NCBI GenBank assembly: GCA_032622095.1
Contig: CP136069.1
Location: forward strand, 31,376,342-31,440,341
From: Siphonodentalium dalli
Taxonomy: Eukaryota; Mollusca; Scaphopoda; Gadilida; Siphonodentaliidae
Length of the DNA stretch: 64,000 nucleotides
Reading direction: 5' to 3'
Made by a program: the position numbers and the translations under genes. Of the stretch, positions 1 to 9,789 are shown in pieces. The notes under the pieces are model-generated. The model was given only the letters and a program-made list of their open reading frames with translations, had not been told where the DNA came from and ran no database searches. The number at the start of each line of letters is the position of its first letter. Within the stretch, counting starts at the first letter, position 1.

Positions 1-119
1 TTCCTGAAAACCTCACCATTCCTGACAACCTCACCTTTTCAACCTCCATGCCCTGTATATTACAAAATGGCATTAAAATAATTTTATAAGTATCAAAACA
101 CTCCATATGAGTTCATTAA

Positions 120-326
120 CCCTTTCAGTGCCAAATCCGATTTTTGTATCAACCCACATTTCCTTGATCATTTTTCAAATTTATTGATTATAATAATGTG
201 ATACATTGATGGAAAGAGCTCTTAGAGCTCTTTCCATCAATGTATCACATTATTATAATCAATAAATTTGAAAAATGATCAAGGAAATATGGGTTGATAC
301 AAAAATCGAACTTGGCACTGAAAGGG
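120..326. mobile_element. piggyBac-like foldback MITE, flanked by TTAA
   Basis: The element starts CCCTTTCAGTGCC, ends GGCACTGAAAGGG, and is flanked by TTAA at 116-119 and 327-330. The two halves are inverted copies of each other over about 100 bp with only a few mismatches, meeting at a GAGCTC-rich centre near 223. TTAA duplication with CCC ends is typical of piggyBac-type elements. There is no coding capacity, so it would need a transposase in trans. The superfamily is inferred from the ends only. Confidence 0.75.
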
Positions 327-419
327 TTAAAAACATAATATATAATATTTATAACTCACATTGCAAACAACCAACAATAAAAGTCCTTTACAAATGGTGA
401 CAGACACATTTAGTGACTG

Positions 420-534
420 TCTTAGCCCTTTAAAAGATCCAAAACATTCTCTTACATATGCGAGTCTACTATTGCAAGCCTTGCATAGATATAAGAGAAT
501 GCACTGGCTTACAAGGTCAAAGTAAATATTGTTA
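420..534. mobile_element. MITE fragment with shared palindromic module (left part)
   Basis: This stretch contains a degenerate copy of the module built on TATATGCGAG and TATAAGAGAATGCACTGG, as found inside the TTAACCC MITEs elsewhere in the window. It ends in AATATTGTTAG, where an inverted-repeat element interrupts it. The continuation (GGCCAATG...) appears at about 907-1030. Confidence 0.5.
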
Positions 535-902
535 GTGTACGTTCAGACGACCACGATTCAATCGTAAGCGGAGGAATCAGGCCCGACGAGATCGTGGATA
601 GTTTGTTCAGACGATTGCGATGTCGTCGTGCATTATGATATCGTAGGTTGTTCCTAAAGCATGTGATTGACTACCCTACGGTCATTTCCAGCTACGATTT
701 TTACGTACAATCGACTGCGATTACGTCGCAAGTGGAGGTAACCAATGATACGCCAAGATTTCGCATCTAAAATCAAACAGCGCTTGATATTATTTTATGA
801 CCTACGATTTTTACGTGAGCATGTGCAGTCCAACTACCGGTTACTTCCTACGACGGAAATCTTTCCACTTACGATTGTATCGTGTTCGTCTGAACGTTCA
901 CT
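535..902. mobile_element. Inverted-repeat element of about 0.37 kb splitting an older MITE
   Basis: The ends match as inverted repeats over about 36 bp, both reading GTG(T/A)ACGTTCAGACGA from outside inwards. The left and right flanks rejoin to the usual sequence of the older MITE (AATATTGTTAG / GCCAATG), so the element was inserted there. Subterminal ACGATCGT-like words recur inside. No protein is encoded and the superfamily is not assigned. Confidence 0.6.
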
Positions 903-1035
903 ATTAGGCCAATGTATTCTTTTATATATACAAGACTCCCTATGGGAGACTTGCATACATGTAAGAGAATGCCTAATTGGCAGAGTTTTCGCAAAAATTT
1001 CAGGAAGTTCCAGTCATGGAAAGGTTAATGATGGA
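903..1035. mobile_element. MITE fragment (right part) with palindromic module
   Basis: Continues the fragment at 420-534. It carries GGCCAATGTATTC, a short palindrome around GACTCCCTATGGGAGACTTGC, and the end sequence TTCAGGAAGTTCCAGTCATGGAAAGG, the usual right end of the CCCTTTCATGA family. It lost the final TTAA because a hAT-like MITE begins at 1036. Confidence 0.5.
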
Positions 1036-1270
1036 CAAGCCTTGAAATAGTGTGCCTGTCATTTGCAGAATGAGGTCCCCAGAGGGTGAATTTAGTGATG
1101 CTACCCTGCATAGCGGGCTAGCATCACCAAATTCACCCTCTCGGAACTTCATTCTGCTGAGGTGTAAGCAGAATGAGGTCCCCAGAGGGTGAATTTGGTG
1201 ATGCTAGCCCGCTATGCGGGGTAGCATCACTAAATTCTCCATCTGGGGACCTCATTCTGCAAATGACAGT
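1036..1270. mobile_element. hAT-like MITE (CAAGCCTTG family), right end truncated
   Basis: Begins CAAGCCTTGAAATAGTGTG and carries two inverted arms with AGAATGAGGTCCCCAGAGGG and GAATTTAGTGATGCTA. Intact relatives at 28144-28396 and 60540-60793 have exact 8 bp target duplications. This copy stops after GCAAATGACAG and lacks the final inverted CAAGGCTTG. Confidence 0.7.
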
Positions 1271-1439
1271 TTTACTAATATTATAAAATATATAAATAAG
1301 CTGAAGTTTTTCTTCCTGAAAAGCTACATGTACATACATAATGGAAAATAAGGTAAATTTATGCAAAATGAGATGCTGCGAAAAACTATTGTAATATTTA
1401 GTAAAAATTGTAGGATGAGATTGTAAACCAGGCTATTAA

Positions 1440-1690
1440 CCCTTCCATGGCTGGAGCTTCCAGAAATTTTGTGAAAACCCTGTGCCAATGCATTCTATTA
1501 TATATGTGAGTCTCCCATGGGGAGCCTCGCATATATAAGAGTATGAATTTACTTTGAAAGTCAGTGCATTCTCTTATATATGCGAGGCTCCATATGCCAG
1601 GCTCCCTATGCGAGACTCGCATATATGTAAGAGAATGCACTGGCACATGATCTTTAAAGCTGCACCAGCGCATCTCCAATCATGAAAGGG
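1440..1690. mobile_element. TTAA-flanked MITE, CCCTTYCATG family
   Basis: Starts CCCTTCCATGGCTGGAG and ends CATGAAAGGG, flanked by TTAA at 1436-1439 and 1691-1694. Inside are two overlapping palindromic modules with TATATATGCGAG and TATAAGAGAATGCA. The outer sequence differs from the CCCTTTCAGTGCC family, but the inner module is the same. Confidence 0.7.
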
Positions 1691-1694
1691 TTAA

Positions 1695-2029
1695 CATTGA
1701 TTATAAGTCCCCTCCCTCCCATGCACGAAGACACGGCCTCTTAAGCAACCCATGGATATTCACTTGTTCATAATAAACCCAATTATTTTCAACAAATTGA
1801 ATATAATTGTTTCCACCACAAGAAGCACCTGAACGTGTTTGCAAACACCACAATGTATTTACTTTGTGCCTCTATGAATTACAAAGTAAATATCAATGTT
1901 TACCAGATCATAATAAATCAAATAACCAAATCATGAAGTATGTACACGGGGCAGTATATGTGAATGTCTGATAGGGATGGTATGGATCCAGTGAAGGCAT
2001 ATCACTATCCCGCCTGAAAAAAAACATAT
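1695..2029. other. No recognised gene or repeat
   Basis: AT-rich intergenic sequence. Only short open frames without coding character are seen on either strand. Confidence 0.6.
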
Positions 2030-2285
2030 ATGGTGCGTGACATTTGCCGAATGAGGTCCCCAGAGGGTGAATTTAGTGACATACAATGTAGCTTCACCAA
2101 ATTCATCCTCCGAGGACCTCATTTTGCATGGCCTTATCTGCTATGGGTGTATCTAGACAGATTTAAATCCCCAGATGGTGAAGATGGTAATGTACATGTA
2201 CACCCATTGGGCACCTTAATTATGCATTGTGTTGTCTGTCAATTTGTGGATATTGAGAAACTGGACTAAACTAAAAAAGTAAAAG
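2030..2285. mobile_element. Degenerate hAT-like repeat (GAGGTCCCCAGAGGG family)
   Basis: Contains TGACATTTGCCGAATGAGG, CCCCAGAGGGTGAATTTAGTG and an inverted partner ending GACCTCATTTTGCATGG. The rest (ATTGTGTTGTCTG, ATATTGAGAAACTG) recurs at 30060-30200 and 48000-48110, so this belongs to a longer relative of the CAAGCCTTG MITE. The ends are not preserved. Confidence 0.6.
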
Positions 2286-2670
2286 AAACTTTCTATAAAA
2301 AAAACTTGTTTAATAATTTGACCATCTTCACCGCCTGGGAACTTAAATCTGAGTCCAGGTCTCCCATAGCTGATGAGATCATGCAAAATGAGGTAATACA
2401 TGTAGTAGATATTAAATAAATGCATGTTCCGGGATATTGAAGCAACCCATATATTGTATTTGTATGATAGTCTTGAGGAGAATGAGAAAATATTGGACAT
2501 GATGAAGAGCAGCAGAAACCATCTGAATTGTATGGCAAAGTTTAATTCACAAATTAATGTACATGTGAGTTATCAGCAAAATAATAAATATCGACAAAAT
2601 TAATTGAAATTCATCTTATTATTACTCCCCGATTTACATGTACATACCGGTACCCTACAGTTACTGACAT
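2286..2670. other. Repeat tail and unassigned AT-rich sequence
   Basis: The first part is an inverted relative of the preceding repeat (GACCATCTTCACCGCCTGGGA, CTCCCATAGCTGATGAG). From about 2410 nothing is recognised. Confidence 0.4.
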
Positions 2671-2674
2671 ATAG

Positions 2675-2830
2675 AGGATCTCACATGAGTTTCTATTTTA
2701 TACGGAATTTATCAACTGAGTTCACTAAATTCGATTTGAGCCGAGGTTTACCGAGGCTCAAATAGAATTTAGAGGACGAGGTTGATAAATTACGTATAAA
2801 ATAGGACGAGTGTGAGATACCTTTTATCAC
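2675..2830. repeat. Foldback repeat of about 150 bp
   Basis: Two inverted halves: GGATCTCACATGAGT with TTTATACGGAATTTATCAAC, and GTTGATAAATTACGTATAAAATA with GTGTGAGATACC. The centre pairs GAGCCGAGG with CCGAGGCTC. A similar but weaker foldback lies at 58555-58690, suggesting a dispersed family. Confidence 0.55.
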
Positions 2831-3044
2831 ATGATCAAATAAACCCGAAGCAAAGCAAAATATTCATCGAAAACAACAATCATAAACTACAGCGATCGCA
2901 AGTTATTTGAAGAACGCCGTGACGTCATCGCACGCGCTGATATTAAACGTGTCTATTACCGATAATTATGAAACTGCTTTTATGGCCAAATTATGTGATA
3001 AATACTGTTATTAAATGAATATTAATGCATTGATAAGCCTTCAA

Positions 3045-3420
3045 ATATTGTGTCTGCCATTTGCAGAATGAGCTTCCCCGAGGGTGAATTTATTGACGAT
3101 ATTCCACACAGTGGGATAGCATTGCCAAATTCGCCCTATGGGAACCTCATTCTGCTGAGGCCTCAACTGCTATGGGAGACCTACATGCAGAATAATCAGA
3201 TTGAAGTTCCCCAGTTGAAGTTGGGGATGTTAATCCATTAGTCACTTCGATTATGCATTTTATTTTCTGCAAATTTAAAAGGGGATATAGAAACTGAACA
3301 GAAGGGAAAAATTAACTAAAAACAACGTCAATTTGAGACTATAGATACTTCCCAGAAGATGAGGCCTAAGAAGAATGAGATCACCAAAGGGTGAATTTAG
3401 TGATGCTAGCCTGCTTGTGG
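3045..3420. mobile_element. Long hAT-like MITE relative, ends degraded
   Basis: Contains GTGTCTGCCATTTGCAGAATG, GAGGGTGAATTTATTGACG, a middle part with GATTATGCATTTTATTTTCTGC and GATATAGAAACTGAACAGAA, and a right part with GAGGCCTAAGAAGAATGAG and GGGTGAATTTAGTGATGC. The same order occurs at 45734-46173, where a target duplication is still visible. Confidence 0.6.
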
Positions 3421-4418
3421 CTTACGCATTGAGCCATGTACTTTGTAATATGTAATTAGCCTGGTATTATAAACGAAATATAGACTTTCAGTCGCCAACA
3501 GCCAATAACTTCATACCGGTATAATGACAATCTAATATCAAAAGACAGAGTTTAAGCACATAATATTTATATGATATCAAACAGTAGCAGATACAATCTG
3601 TAGCCAGTACGGTATTATCGAAATAGAACTGAAGTCATCAAATACCAATAGTCTCAAACATTGACGAATAAATACCAATATACTAAGCTTATTCATTAGG
3701 ATTTTATCAAAGCTGAAATACTTTTAAATGTTTTGTTCAGCCAAAGTCGACATAGAAATTCTAATCTCATAGAGAGCTCTATGGTGTACATGAAATGCAC
3801 AATGTTAGATAATTAAAAGACTTAAAGGTTTAACCAAATCCCACGTTTACACACCTCGAGTTGTGTTTAGAAAAAGTGTGTGGGCCATGACGGTTATCGA
3901 GAACAAACCATTGAATAACCCATAGATTACTTGTGACCTAGTGTCTATCAGCAAACAGTTAGATAATACATATGCCACGGAGGTCTCATATATAAACTGA
4001 TATCCCAACAACCCAAACATGTTTAATATGTAGAAGGTGCATGCTCTTTTCCCCTGCACTGATATTGTAGACTATAGCATCAATATTGGAATAGCTGCTG
4101 TAACAACATACTATACTGTAGAATAAATCATCTCTAAATCCGTGCAATTAAACCTGTTTGAATTTTTTACTAGAAGCTGCTGATATGATTGTGGACAGTT
4201 TGACAGTGACTGAACACTCCCAATTAAAACATGAGTTCAAACCCTGATTGTATTAATTTTATATTAAATTATAATATGTATGCATGCCTACATTTTATGT
4301 TATTTACTTTTTTTCAGTTTTCTTCAATTAATACCTACATGGTAGTACATGTACCTTGCCATATGGTAAGAATATACGCTATGGCCTATAGGGCCAAAAC
4401 ATTAACACCTAATTTGTA
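3421..4418. other. About 1 kb with no recognised gene
   Basis: AT-rich sequence. A 70-codon minus-strand open frame at 3847-4059 is hydrophobic, but it has no recognised motif and no splice signals worth reporting. Confidence 0.5.
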
Positions 4419-4422
4419 TTAA

Positions 4423-4672
4423 CTCTTTCAGTGCCAGGCTTATTTTGTAGGTTTAGTGCCAGGGAATCTTCATGGGCATCAAAATTATTACTATGAATAC
4501 TTGGTGATAGTTTTGAGTTATAACATGCCCATAAGGACTTATCCAGTTTGTTTTAAATTCGCTATAGCATGCTTAAGCATACCCAAAAAAATTCAACCCA
4601 AAAAAAAAAAAAATCTGGCACTCTACAGACCGAAATTAGGGCCAATGAGATCGGCCCCTGGCACTGAAAGAG
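4423..4672. mobile_element. TTAA-flanked MITE, CTCTTTCAGTGCC family
   Basis: Flanked by TTAA at 4419-4422 and 4673-4676, with ends CTCTTTCAGTGCCAGG and CCTGGCACTGAAAGAG. The interior has TTATTTTGTAGGTTTAGTGCC, an A-rich tract and GAGATCGGCCCC. It is closely related to 57824-58096, and parts recur inverted in 27168-27527. Confidence 0.75.
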
Positions 4673-4676
4673 TTAA

Positions 4677-5726
4677 ACATACTTGACTCGTTTCAACTAC
4701 ACCAGTACTACTTGAGGGGCCAGGTTAGCCACCGGATTCGTAGTATCCTGACCATTTCTGCTAATGTATATACCGGTACATGTAATACCAGTACTACTGG
4801 TGAATAATTAGTTTTCAACATTTATGTCATGATCATCCCATGTATGCCAATTTCAATAAACTCCTGGTAATAACAACAATCTAATATCGATAAATAACAG
4901 TATATAGAAAAATAATTAATTTGAGTCAAAGTTCAGGTTAACAGGTTATCGTAGAATTTTTTTTATAATTTAATATAAATTTACTTTATGGCTCCAGCAA
5001 TAAAACGTACGTTACGAATTTCCATGTACAAAACGTAATAAAATTAATTGACAGATACATGTAGTGGATCAGGCAACGCGTGGCACACATCATGTGAAAA
5101 CAAATATGTTGATACAGGGCATGAACCCAATATACTTACATTTGTACATGTACTGAGTACTGTATACAATAAACTTAATGAGTATTTGGGAATATTGTGC
5201 ATATACCGGTAATATATTAACATTTTTTTGATACATTTGCCTGAAAATTGTACAAAAATATCTCGATGACGAGCGTCCTATTTTTGCATTCCGACTTAGG
5301 CCAAACAAAATATATATACCTGTGTTTCATGTGACATGCAAGAAAAAAAATAGGGGGGGGGGGGGTGTTGGCTTTTCATTTCATTTTCAACTTTCCTCAA
5401 AATAAATATGAATACCCCCCCCCCCCCCCCAGACTGCTTCTCCTTGTTTTTAATTTACAATAAAATAATAAAACTAACTAAGTAAGTAGAATATAGTATA
5501 ATTTATTGTTTTATTGAATAAAACATGAAAAAATAAGTTTGATTCGGTACATGTATACGGTATGTGCACGTGGTGCAGCATTAGCAAACATTTTATGTTA
5601 ATTTGGCTGCAATTTGACACACAAGAGTCATCAGTTTGAAGCACATACCGGTATTATAATTTATACCGTATGTAGGACTACACCATATAATTTGGGCTTC
5701 AAACTGATGAATCTGTTAATTTAATG
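4677..5726. other. No recognised gene; facing G and C homopolymer tracts
   Basis: Intergenic AT-rich sequence with ACCGGTA words. A run of about 14 G near 5353-5366 faces a run of about 16 C near 5416-5431 some 50 bp away, which could pair or form G-quadruplex-type structure. No coding exon could be supported. Confidence 0.5.
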
Positions 5727-5730
5727 TTAA

Positions 5731-5965
5731 CCCTTTCTATACTAAATGGATTCTCCTACTCAGTCATAAAAGTATACATTGGAACGGTCTATTATTTATC
5801 TGGAGGGCTGTTCATGAAATATCAGCAGACGACAGACAATAGAAAATTCAGAAGCAATCATTGGGGGGAATTTTCAGATGGTCATTTGTTGAACTTATTA
5901 TCTGAAAATTTCCTGTCAGGTACCGGTATAACTAACTCATCAATGAGTATTTAGTAAAGAAAGGG
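5731..5965. mobile_element. TTAA-type MITE, CCCTTTCTATACT family
   Basis: Left flank TTAA at 5727-5730, start CCCTTTCTATACTAAATGG, end AGTATTTAGTAAAGAAAGGG followed by CTAA (a mutated TTAA). The inner block AACGGTCTATTATTTATCTGG recurs at 7490, 27590 and 27985. It lies about 40 bp beyond the splice donor of the gene at 6006-6898, so it probably sits in that gene's first intron. Confidence 0.65.
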
Positions 5966-6005
5966 CTAATAATTAACTATTAATAATATTATTGTAATTA
6001 CTCAC

Positions 6006-6898
6006 ACTGTCAATGTCTGAATAGGAGGCTTTCTGTTGTTGATCAGGTCATCTGGAAGATTGACTTTTATAGGCGACTTCACCCGGTTAGTAAGCCGGTG
6101 TGATTTATGTTCGGAATAAGTTCCCAGAGTCTTTGAAAGAGAATTAGCACTAAGTGATCTGACTTTCTGCCGCAAACTATTTTTGCTGGAACTTCTCTCT
6201 TGCTCATCTTCAATATCATTTACATTTGAATTTCGAACTGCAATAATATTTGGTGCAAGTTTGTATTTATGAGCTAAGTCTTGGAGAGCGGGCCTTCCGG
6301 TTTCTTTCCGCGTTGTGTAATGAAGCACAGCATTTTGTTGGTCAGTCTGATTTTTGTTGATGGAAGGAATGGATGAATGATTTTGAGCTGAACTTGATGA
6401 TTGCACGATTCGCCGCGAAAGTTCATGATGGCTCTGATAGGGATTCGACTTGGTGTTGATACAACACGTATGTTCATGCCGATATTGCAAGATATATTTT
6501 TTTATATCTATATAATGTTTAAATGTGAAATCATTTGGCTTTTTCGGTCGCGAATCTCGACAGAAATATCCAAAATAATCTCTAGTTTGATCCAAAAGTT
6601 CATTCTTCGATTCTTTTCTGTGAGGCGGAGATTTCAGTTCTTTTTCTGGTCTCCGGAAATTTATTTTGGCTTTAGGAAACCAACCATTAAGTTCAGAAAA
6701 TTCAACATCCTGTTTAACAGACCGATTTTTTAAATTCCCAGCAGTCAACTTTGCATTGAAAATACTCTCATCCAATTCCAGAAGTTTTTCCTGAAGTTCT
6801 CGATCTTTTGCACGGTTGTAATGCTCAAGTGAATTATTGTCATTATCCTCTGTCATAACTTCATAAATCAGCAGCGAAAGAAATGCCACTTGCACCAT
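6006..6898 (-). CDS. First coding exon of an unrecognised spliced gene
   Basis: The first in-frame ATG is at 6898; further upstream the frame runs into a stop near 7013 with no other ATG. The exon encodes about 298 residues and then meets GTGAGTAATT, a strong splice donor with the boundary at 6006/6005, so the apparent stop just beyond is intronic. The protein starts with a short hydrophobic run (about residues 3-14), then is mostly charged and polar. It has a Lys/Arg/Glu-rich region, a Tyr/Cys patch (DYFGYFCRDSRPKKP, and a CC pair in HEHTCCINTK) and a Ser-rich C-terminal half with QKVRSLSANSLSKTLG. No family is recognised. The start could instead be the second Met at 6856. Downstream exons would lie below 6000 and were not identified. 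Confidence 0.6.
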
Positions 6899-6959
6899 TA
6901 AACTAGATAAAAACTTTAAACTTTTAAAGAACGAGAACAACTTTAAATGGGAACCATAA

Positions 6960-7040
6960 TACCAGCGCGCACCTGCACGTGTCGGCGTCCATTTATAAAC
7001 AAACTAGTTGGCAGGGAATTTGGACTTCCCATTGGACGAG
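6960..7040 (-). promoter_or_regulatory. Putative promoter of the 6006-6898 gene
   Basis: On the minus strand a TATAAA lies at 6997-6992, about 95 bp before the ATG, and a CCAAT at about 7034-7030 lies about 35 bp further upstream. An E-box CACGTG at 6976-6981 falls between the TATA and the ATG. The stretch is GC-richer than its surroundings. Spacing fits a TATA-type core promoter with a transcript start near 6965, but this is inferred. Confidence 0.4.
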
Positions 7041-7384
7041 TCGATTTCCCGGCGGGGGTGTTTCATACTTCACCCAGAGTCATTATTATTTGCTTTCTTG
7101 TCCGTGAGTAGTTTATTATCCCGTTAAATTATTATTGATCCACACAACAACAACAAAGAACCTTGAAAAACGTATTCCGGCGACACTTTTCAAGTGTATC
7201 GATTTGTATGCTGAGTGTTGAATGTTCCGGTGACAATACCTGCTTATGTAGTTCACAAAGGTGTCTTGACACCTGGTCCAGAGAAGCGTGTCGTGGGGTG
7301 TAATAAGATCGTCGGAGGGACTTGCGGCACATTTTGCTATTAGACAGAGCATGTACCTTTATTTTACGTACTTGGACAGAGCAT
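7041..7384. other. Unassigned sequence upstream of the 6006-6898 gene
   Basis: Moderately GC-rich and non-repetitive by eye. Open frames of 66-78 codons on the minus strand carry no recognised motif. It could hold a 5' exon of a divergent gene (CTTGTCCGTGAGTAG near 7099 resembles a donor), but nothing confirms this. Confidence 0.3.
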
Positions 7385-7590
7385 ACGCATGCCCTTGGGG
7401 AAAATACTAAAATACCAATACATATAGACTACACCACTGACTGGTCAAGTTGCAATAAATGGATTCTCCCACTCAGTCATAAAAGCATACATTGGAACGG
7501 TCTATTATTTATCTGGAGGGCTGTTCATGAAATAACAGCAGACGACAGACAATATATAATGGTATTTTAGTATTTCCCAGAGGGGCCTGT
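7385..7590. mobile_element. Inverted-repeat element (CAGGCCCCT type) enclosing a MITE fragment
   Basis: The left end GCCCTTGGGGAAAATACT and the right end AGTATTTCCCAGAGGGGCC are inverted partners extending through AAAATACCA. Between them is a piece of the CCCTTTCTATACT MITE (TGGATTCTCCCACTCAGTC, AACGGTCTATTATTTATC). A related pair of ends lies at 17973-18294. Confidence 0.5.
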
Positions 7591-7767
7591 GAGACAGAGG
7601 TGCGATTCGCGCACATGTTCATCGTTTTAAACAGTTTGATTACAAAAAAAACAATTTATTTTTTTTACTTTTTCGCTAGAGTACCCCGACTCACCACACC
7701 ACATTTGGTTGAAATCGATCTAGGGGTCTGGGAGAAAAATCCGAACAGACAGGCGGACAGATCATAC

Positions 7768-8718
7768 TCTATTATATATTTTTGGAAGATCTGTCTGTGT
7801 GTGTGTGTGTCTGTGTCTGTCTGTCTGTTCGCGATGGACTCGAAAACGACCGAACCGATTTCGATGAAACTTGGTATGTGGGGTGCTTTCGGCCGTGGAG
7901 TGGCATGGGCCTATTAATTTGCCCGTGCGGCGTGACCTTGACCTTGAAATCGGGTCGTTTCAAGGTCGAACGCCCGATCGAGTATCACGGGATTTCGATG
8001 AAAATTAGTTTCTCGGGATACTTTCGAGTGGGGATCGAGTCTCATAAGCCTATTCATTTGCCCGTGCGACGTGACATTGACCTTGAAATCAGGTCGATTC
8101 AAGGTCAAATCGCGAATTTTGATGGGATTTCCACGAAATTTTATACGTGGGGTTACTTTTGTCCACTGATTGTTTTGGACGGGTCGAGTCGTGACCCCGA
8201 CCTGACCTTGACCTTCAACATTATCATTTCGATGTCAAATCGGGTAAAACCGGATGGATTTCCACGGGTACTTTTGTCCGGGCAGTGTTTTGGACGGGTC
8301 AAATCGTGACCCCACCTGACCTTTACCTTCAAAATGGACAATTCAAGGTCAAATCGCGCAATTCGCCGAAAAGCAGAGGGGAATTCAAGGTCAAATCGTG
8401 AATTTTTATGGGATTTCGACGAAATTTTATAGATAGGGTTAGTTTTGTCCACTGAGTGTTTTGGACGGGTCAAATCGTGACCCCGACTGACCTTGACCTT
8501 CAAAATGATCAATTCAAGGTCATATCGGGTAAAACCGGATGTTTTCGACGGGTACTTTTGTCGGGTAGGCCTATTTTTGTCCGGGCAGTCTTTTGGACGG
8601 GTCAAATCGTGACCCCACCTGACATTGACCTTCAAAATGGACAATTCAAGGTCAAATCGCGCAATTCGCCGAAAAGCAGAGGGGAAAAAGCCCGGACGAA
8701 GTCGGGTCCACCTGCTAG
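7768..8718 (+). mobile_element. Helitron-like non-autonomous element
   Basis: The 5' end begins TCTATTATATATTTTTGG and leads into a GT/CTGT microsatellite. The 3' end has a short hairpin (CCCGGACGAAGTCGGG), then TCCACCTG and CTAG followed by T, matching the Helitron rule of a 5' TC, a 3' hairpin and CTRR next to a host T. The interior is a set of degenerate repeats: TTTTGGACGGGTCAAATCGTG and CGCAATTCGCCGAAAAGC each recur near 8290-8380 and 8590-8690, and TGACCTTGACCTT recurs throughout. No Rep/helicase frame is present. Confidence 0.6.
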
Positions 8719-8719
8719 T

Positions 8720-9039
8720 ATTATATATGTATAGATGAACGCTTACCTCCTGGTTGGATAAGGTTAAAAGGTTGTCCCCAAATCCGTCCATGGGTGGCAC
8801 CAGACGGGCCGGGGTCATAAGGGGGGGGGGTGCTACAACCCCCTGTCGGTGAGTGTTAGCCCACCATCTGGGAAATCTAGAATGGTCAGTCCGGTACCGT
8901 CTGCATGCATGGGATCCAAAATAGCCCTGCTGTCCGGGATCGTAGACCATGCATCGGGGAAATCCTGGCGCCATCCCTTAACCGACTTAGTTATAAGAAT
9001 ATTCTTGCATCATTATGTTAACTTTAAAGTTTAACAGGT
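8720..9039. other. Possible degraded coding remnant (minus strand)
   Basis: On the minus strand one frame reads TGLTILDFPDGGLTLT before a stop. After a poly-C tract another frame reads GFGDNLLTLSNQE and meets a donor-like GTAAGC near 8750. The C10 homopolymer near 8830 makes a frameshift plausible. No family is recognised; it could be an exon or old transposon coding sequence. Confidence 0.25.
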
Positions 9040-9059
9040 ATATGGCCCAAAATTCCTTA
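9040..9059 (+). repeat. Left terminal inverted repeat of the 9.0-12.95 kb transposon candidate
   Basis: ATATGGCCCAAAATTCCTTA, matching the reverse complement of 12933-12952 at 19 of 20 positions. Confidence 0.55.
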
Positions 9060-9432
9060 TAGAGAAAAAATGGCAAATACGTGTCCGAGGGGTGTTTCTC
9101 ATGCATGTCTCGACCGCCATCTCGATAGCAACACATCATTAAACAGGGGTCTTATGTCGAATATATATCACATAGAAAAATCCGGTTGGCTTCCTTATAT
9201 TTCACAAATGGGAGGTTTGAGTGACAAAATTGGCTGTTTTTGGGGTGTCCGTTATTGGGTATCAGATTTTATGAGCTCAGAAACTTGAGTAATCCGTTAC
9301 TATATTATACAAGTCCTATGTAATTATCTCACTTGTATGACCGATTCTCGCATTAAAAACCGATTATTCTATAACGTTACTATATTTGGAAGCAGACCAG
9401 CATGGTATGTTGTGTTGTCCGTGAAAACGGTG

Positions 9433-9789
9433 TTTTCTCCGTTACCATCAATTTAAATCGTCATAACTGACAGATACAACTTCCTGTACGTGCCAAATTT
9501 TATACAAAGAAACGCAGTATCACGTGTAACCTGGGGAACATATAGCTCTAAATGTAAATGAATCATACGTAGAAATAACGAGAGATGAGTTGCCACTCCC
9601 AAAACAGTTTATTTAAGGATGTTTTCTCCGTTACCACCATAAAACAGAAGATCGACGAGTTAACCCCAACTGCTAATCTCATCTGACGGAACGTCTATCA
9701 AGCCCAAAATATCACATGAGCATGTTGACATTAATATCACAAGACTTTTGTATATGGTTGTAAACAATATGCGGTTTTCTCTGTTACCA
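9433..9789 (+). promoter_or_regulatory. Left cluster of the TTTTCTCCGTTACCA motif (3 copies)
   Basis: Exact copies at 9433-9447 and 9622-9636, and one with a single C to T change at 9775-9789, all on the plus strand. Spacings are 189 and 153 bp and the sequence between copies is unrelated, so this is not a tandem repeat. Binding-site function is inferred. Confidence 0.55.

Noticed and set aside
3847-4059. 70-codon hydrophobic minus-strand frame
   Set aside because: Looks membrane-like by composition, but AT-rich DNA often gives such frames; no conserved motif, promoter or splice sites.
5090-5308. Possible downstream exon of the 6006-6898 gene (acceptor-like TACAATTTTCAG near 5245)
   Set aside because: The open part is short, phase and donor are not convincing, and sequence is low-complexity AT-rich.
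6899-6940. Extension of the 6006-6898 exon to a TTG at 6940
   Set aside because: Non-ATG start; the frame is open but a promoter-like TATA and an upstream stop favour the ATG at 6898.
8153-8974. 273-codon minus-strand frame
   Set aside because: It runs through the degenerate arrays of the Helitron-like element and past its end; the repeated peptide segments are translations of the arrays.
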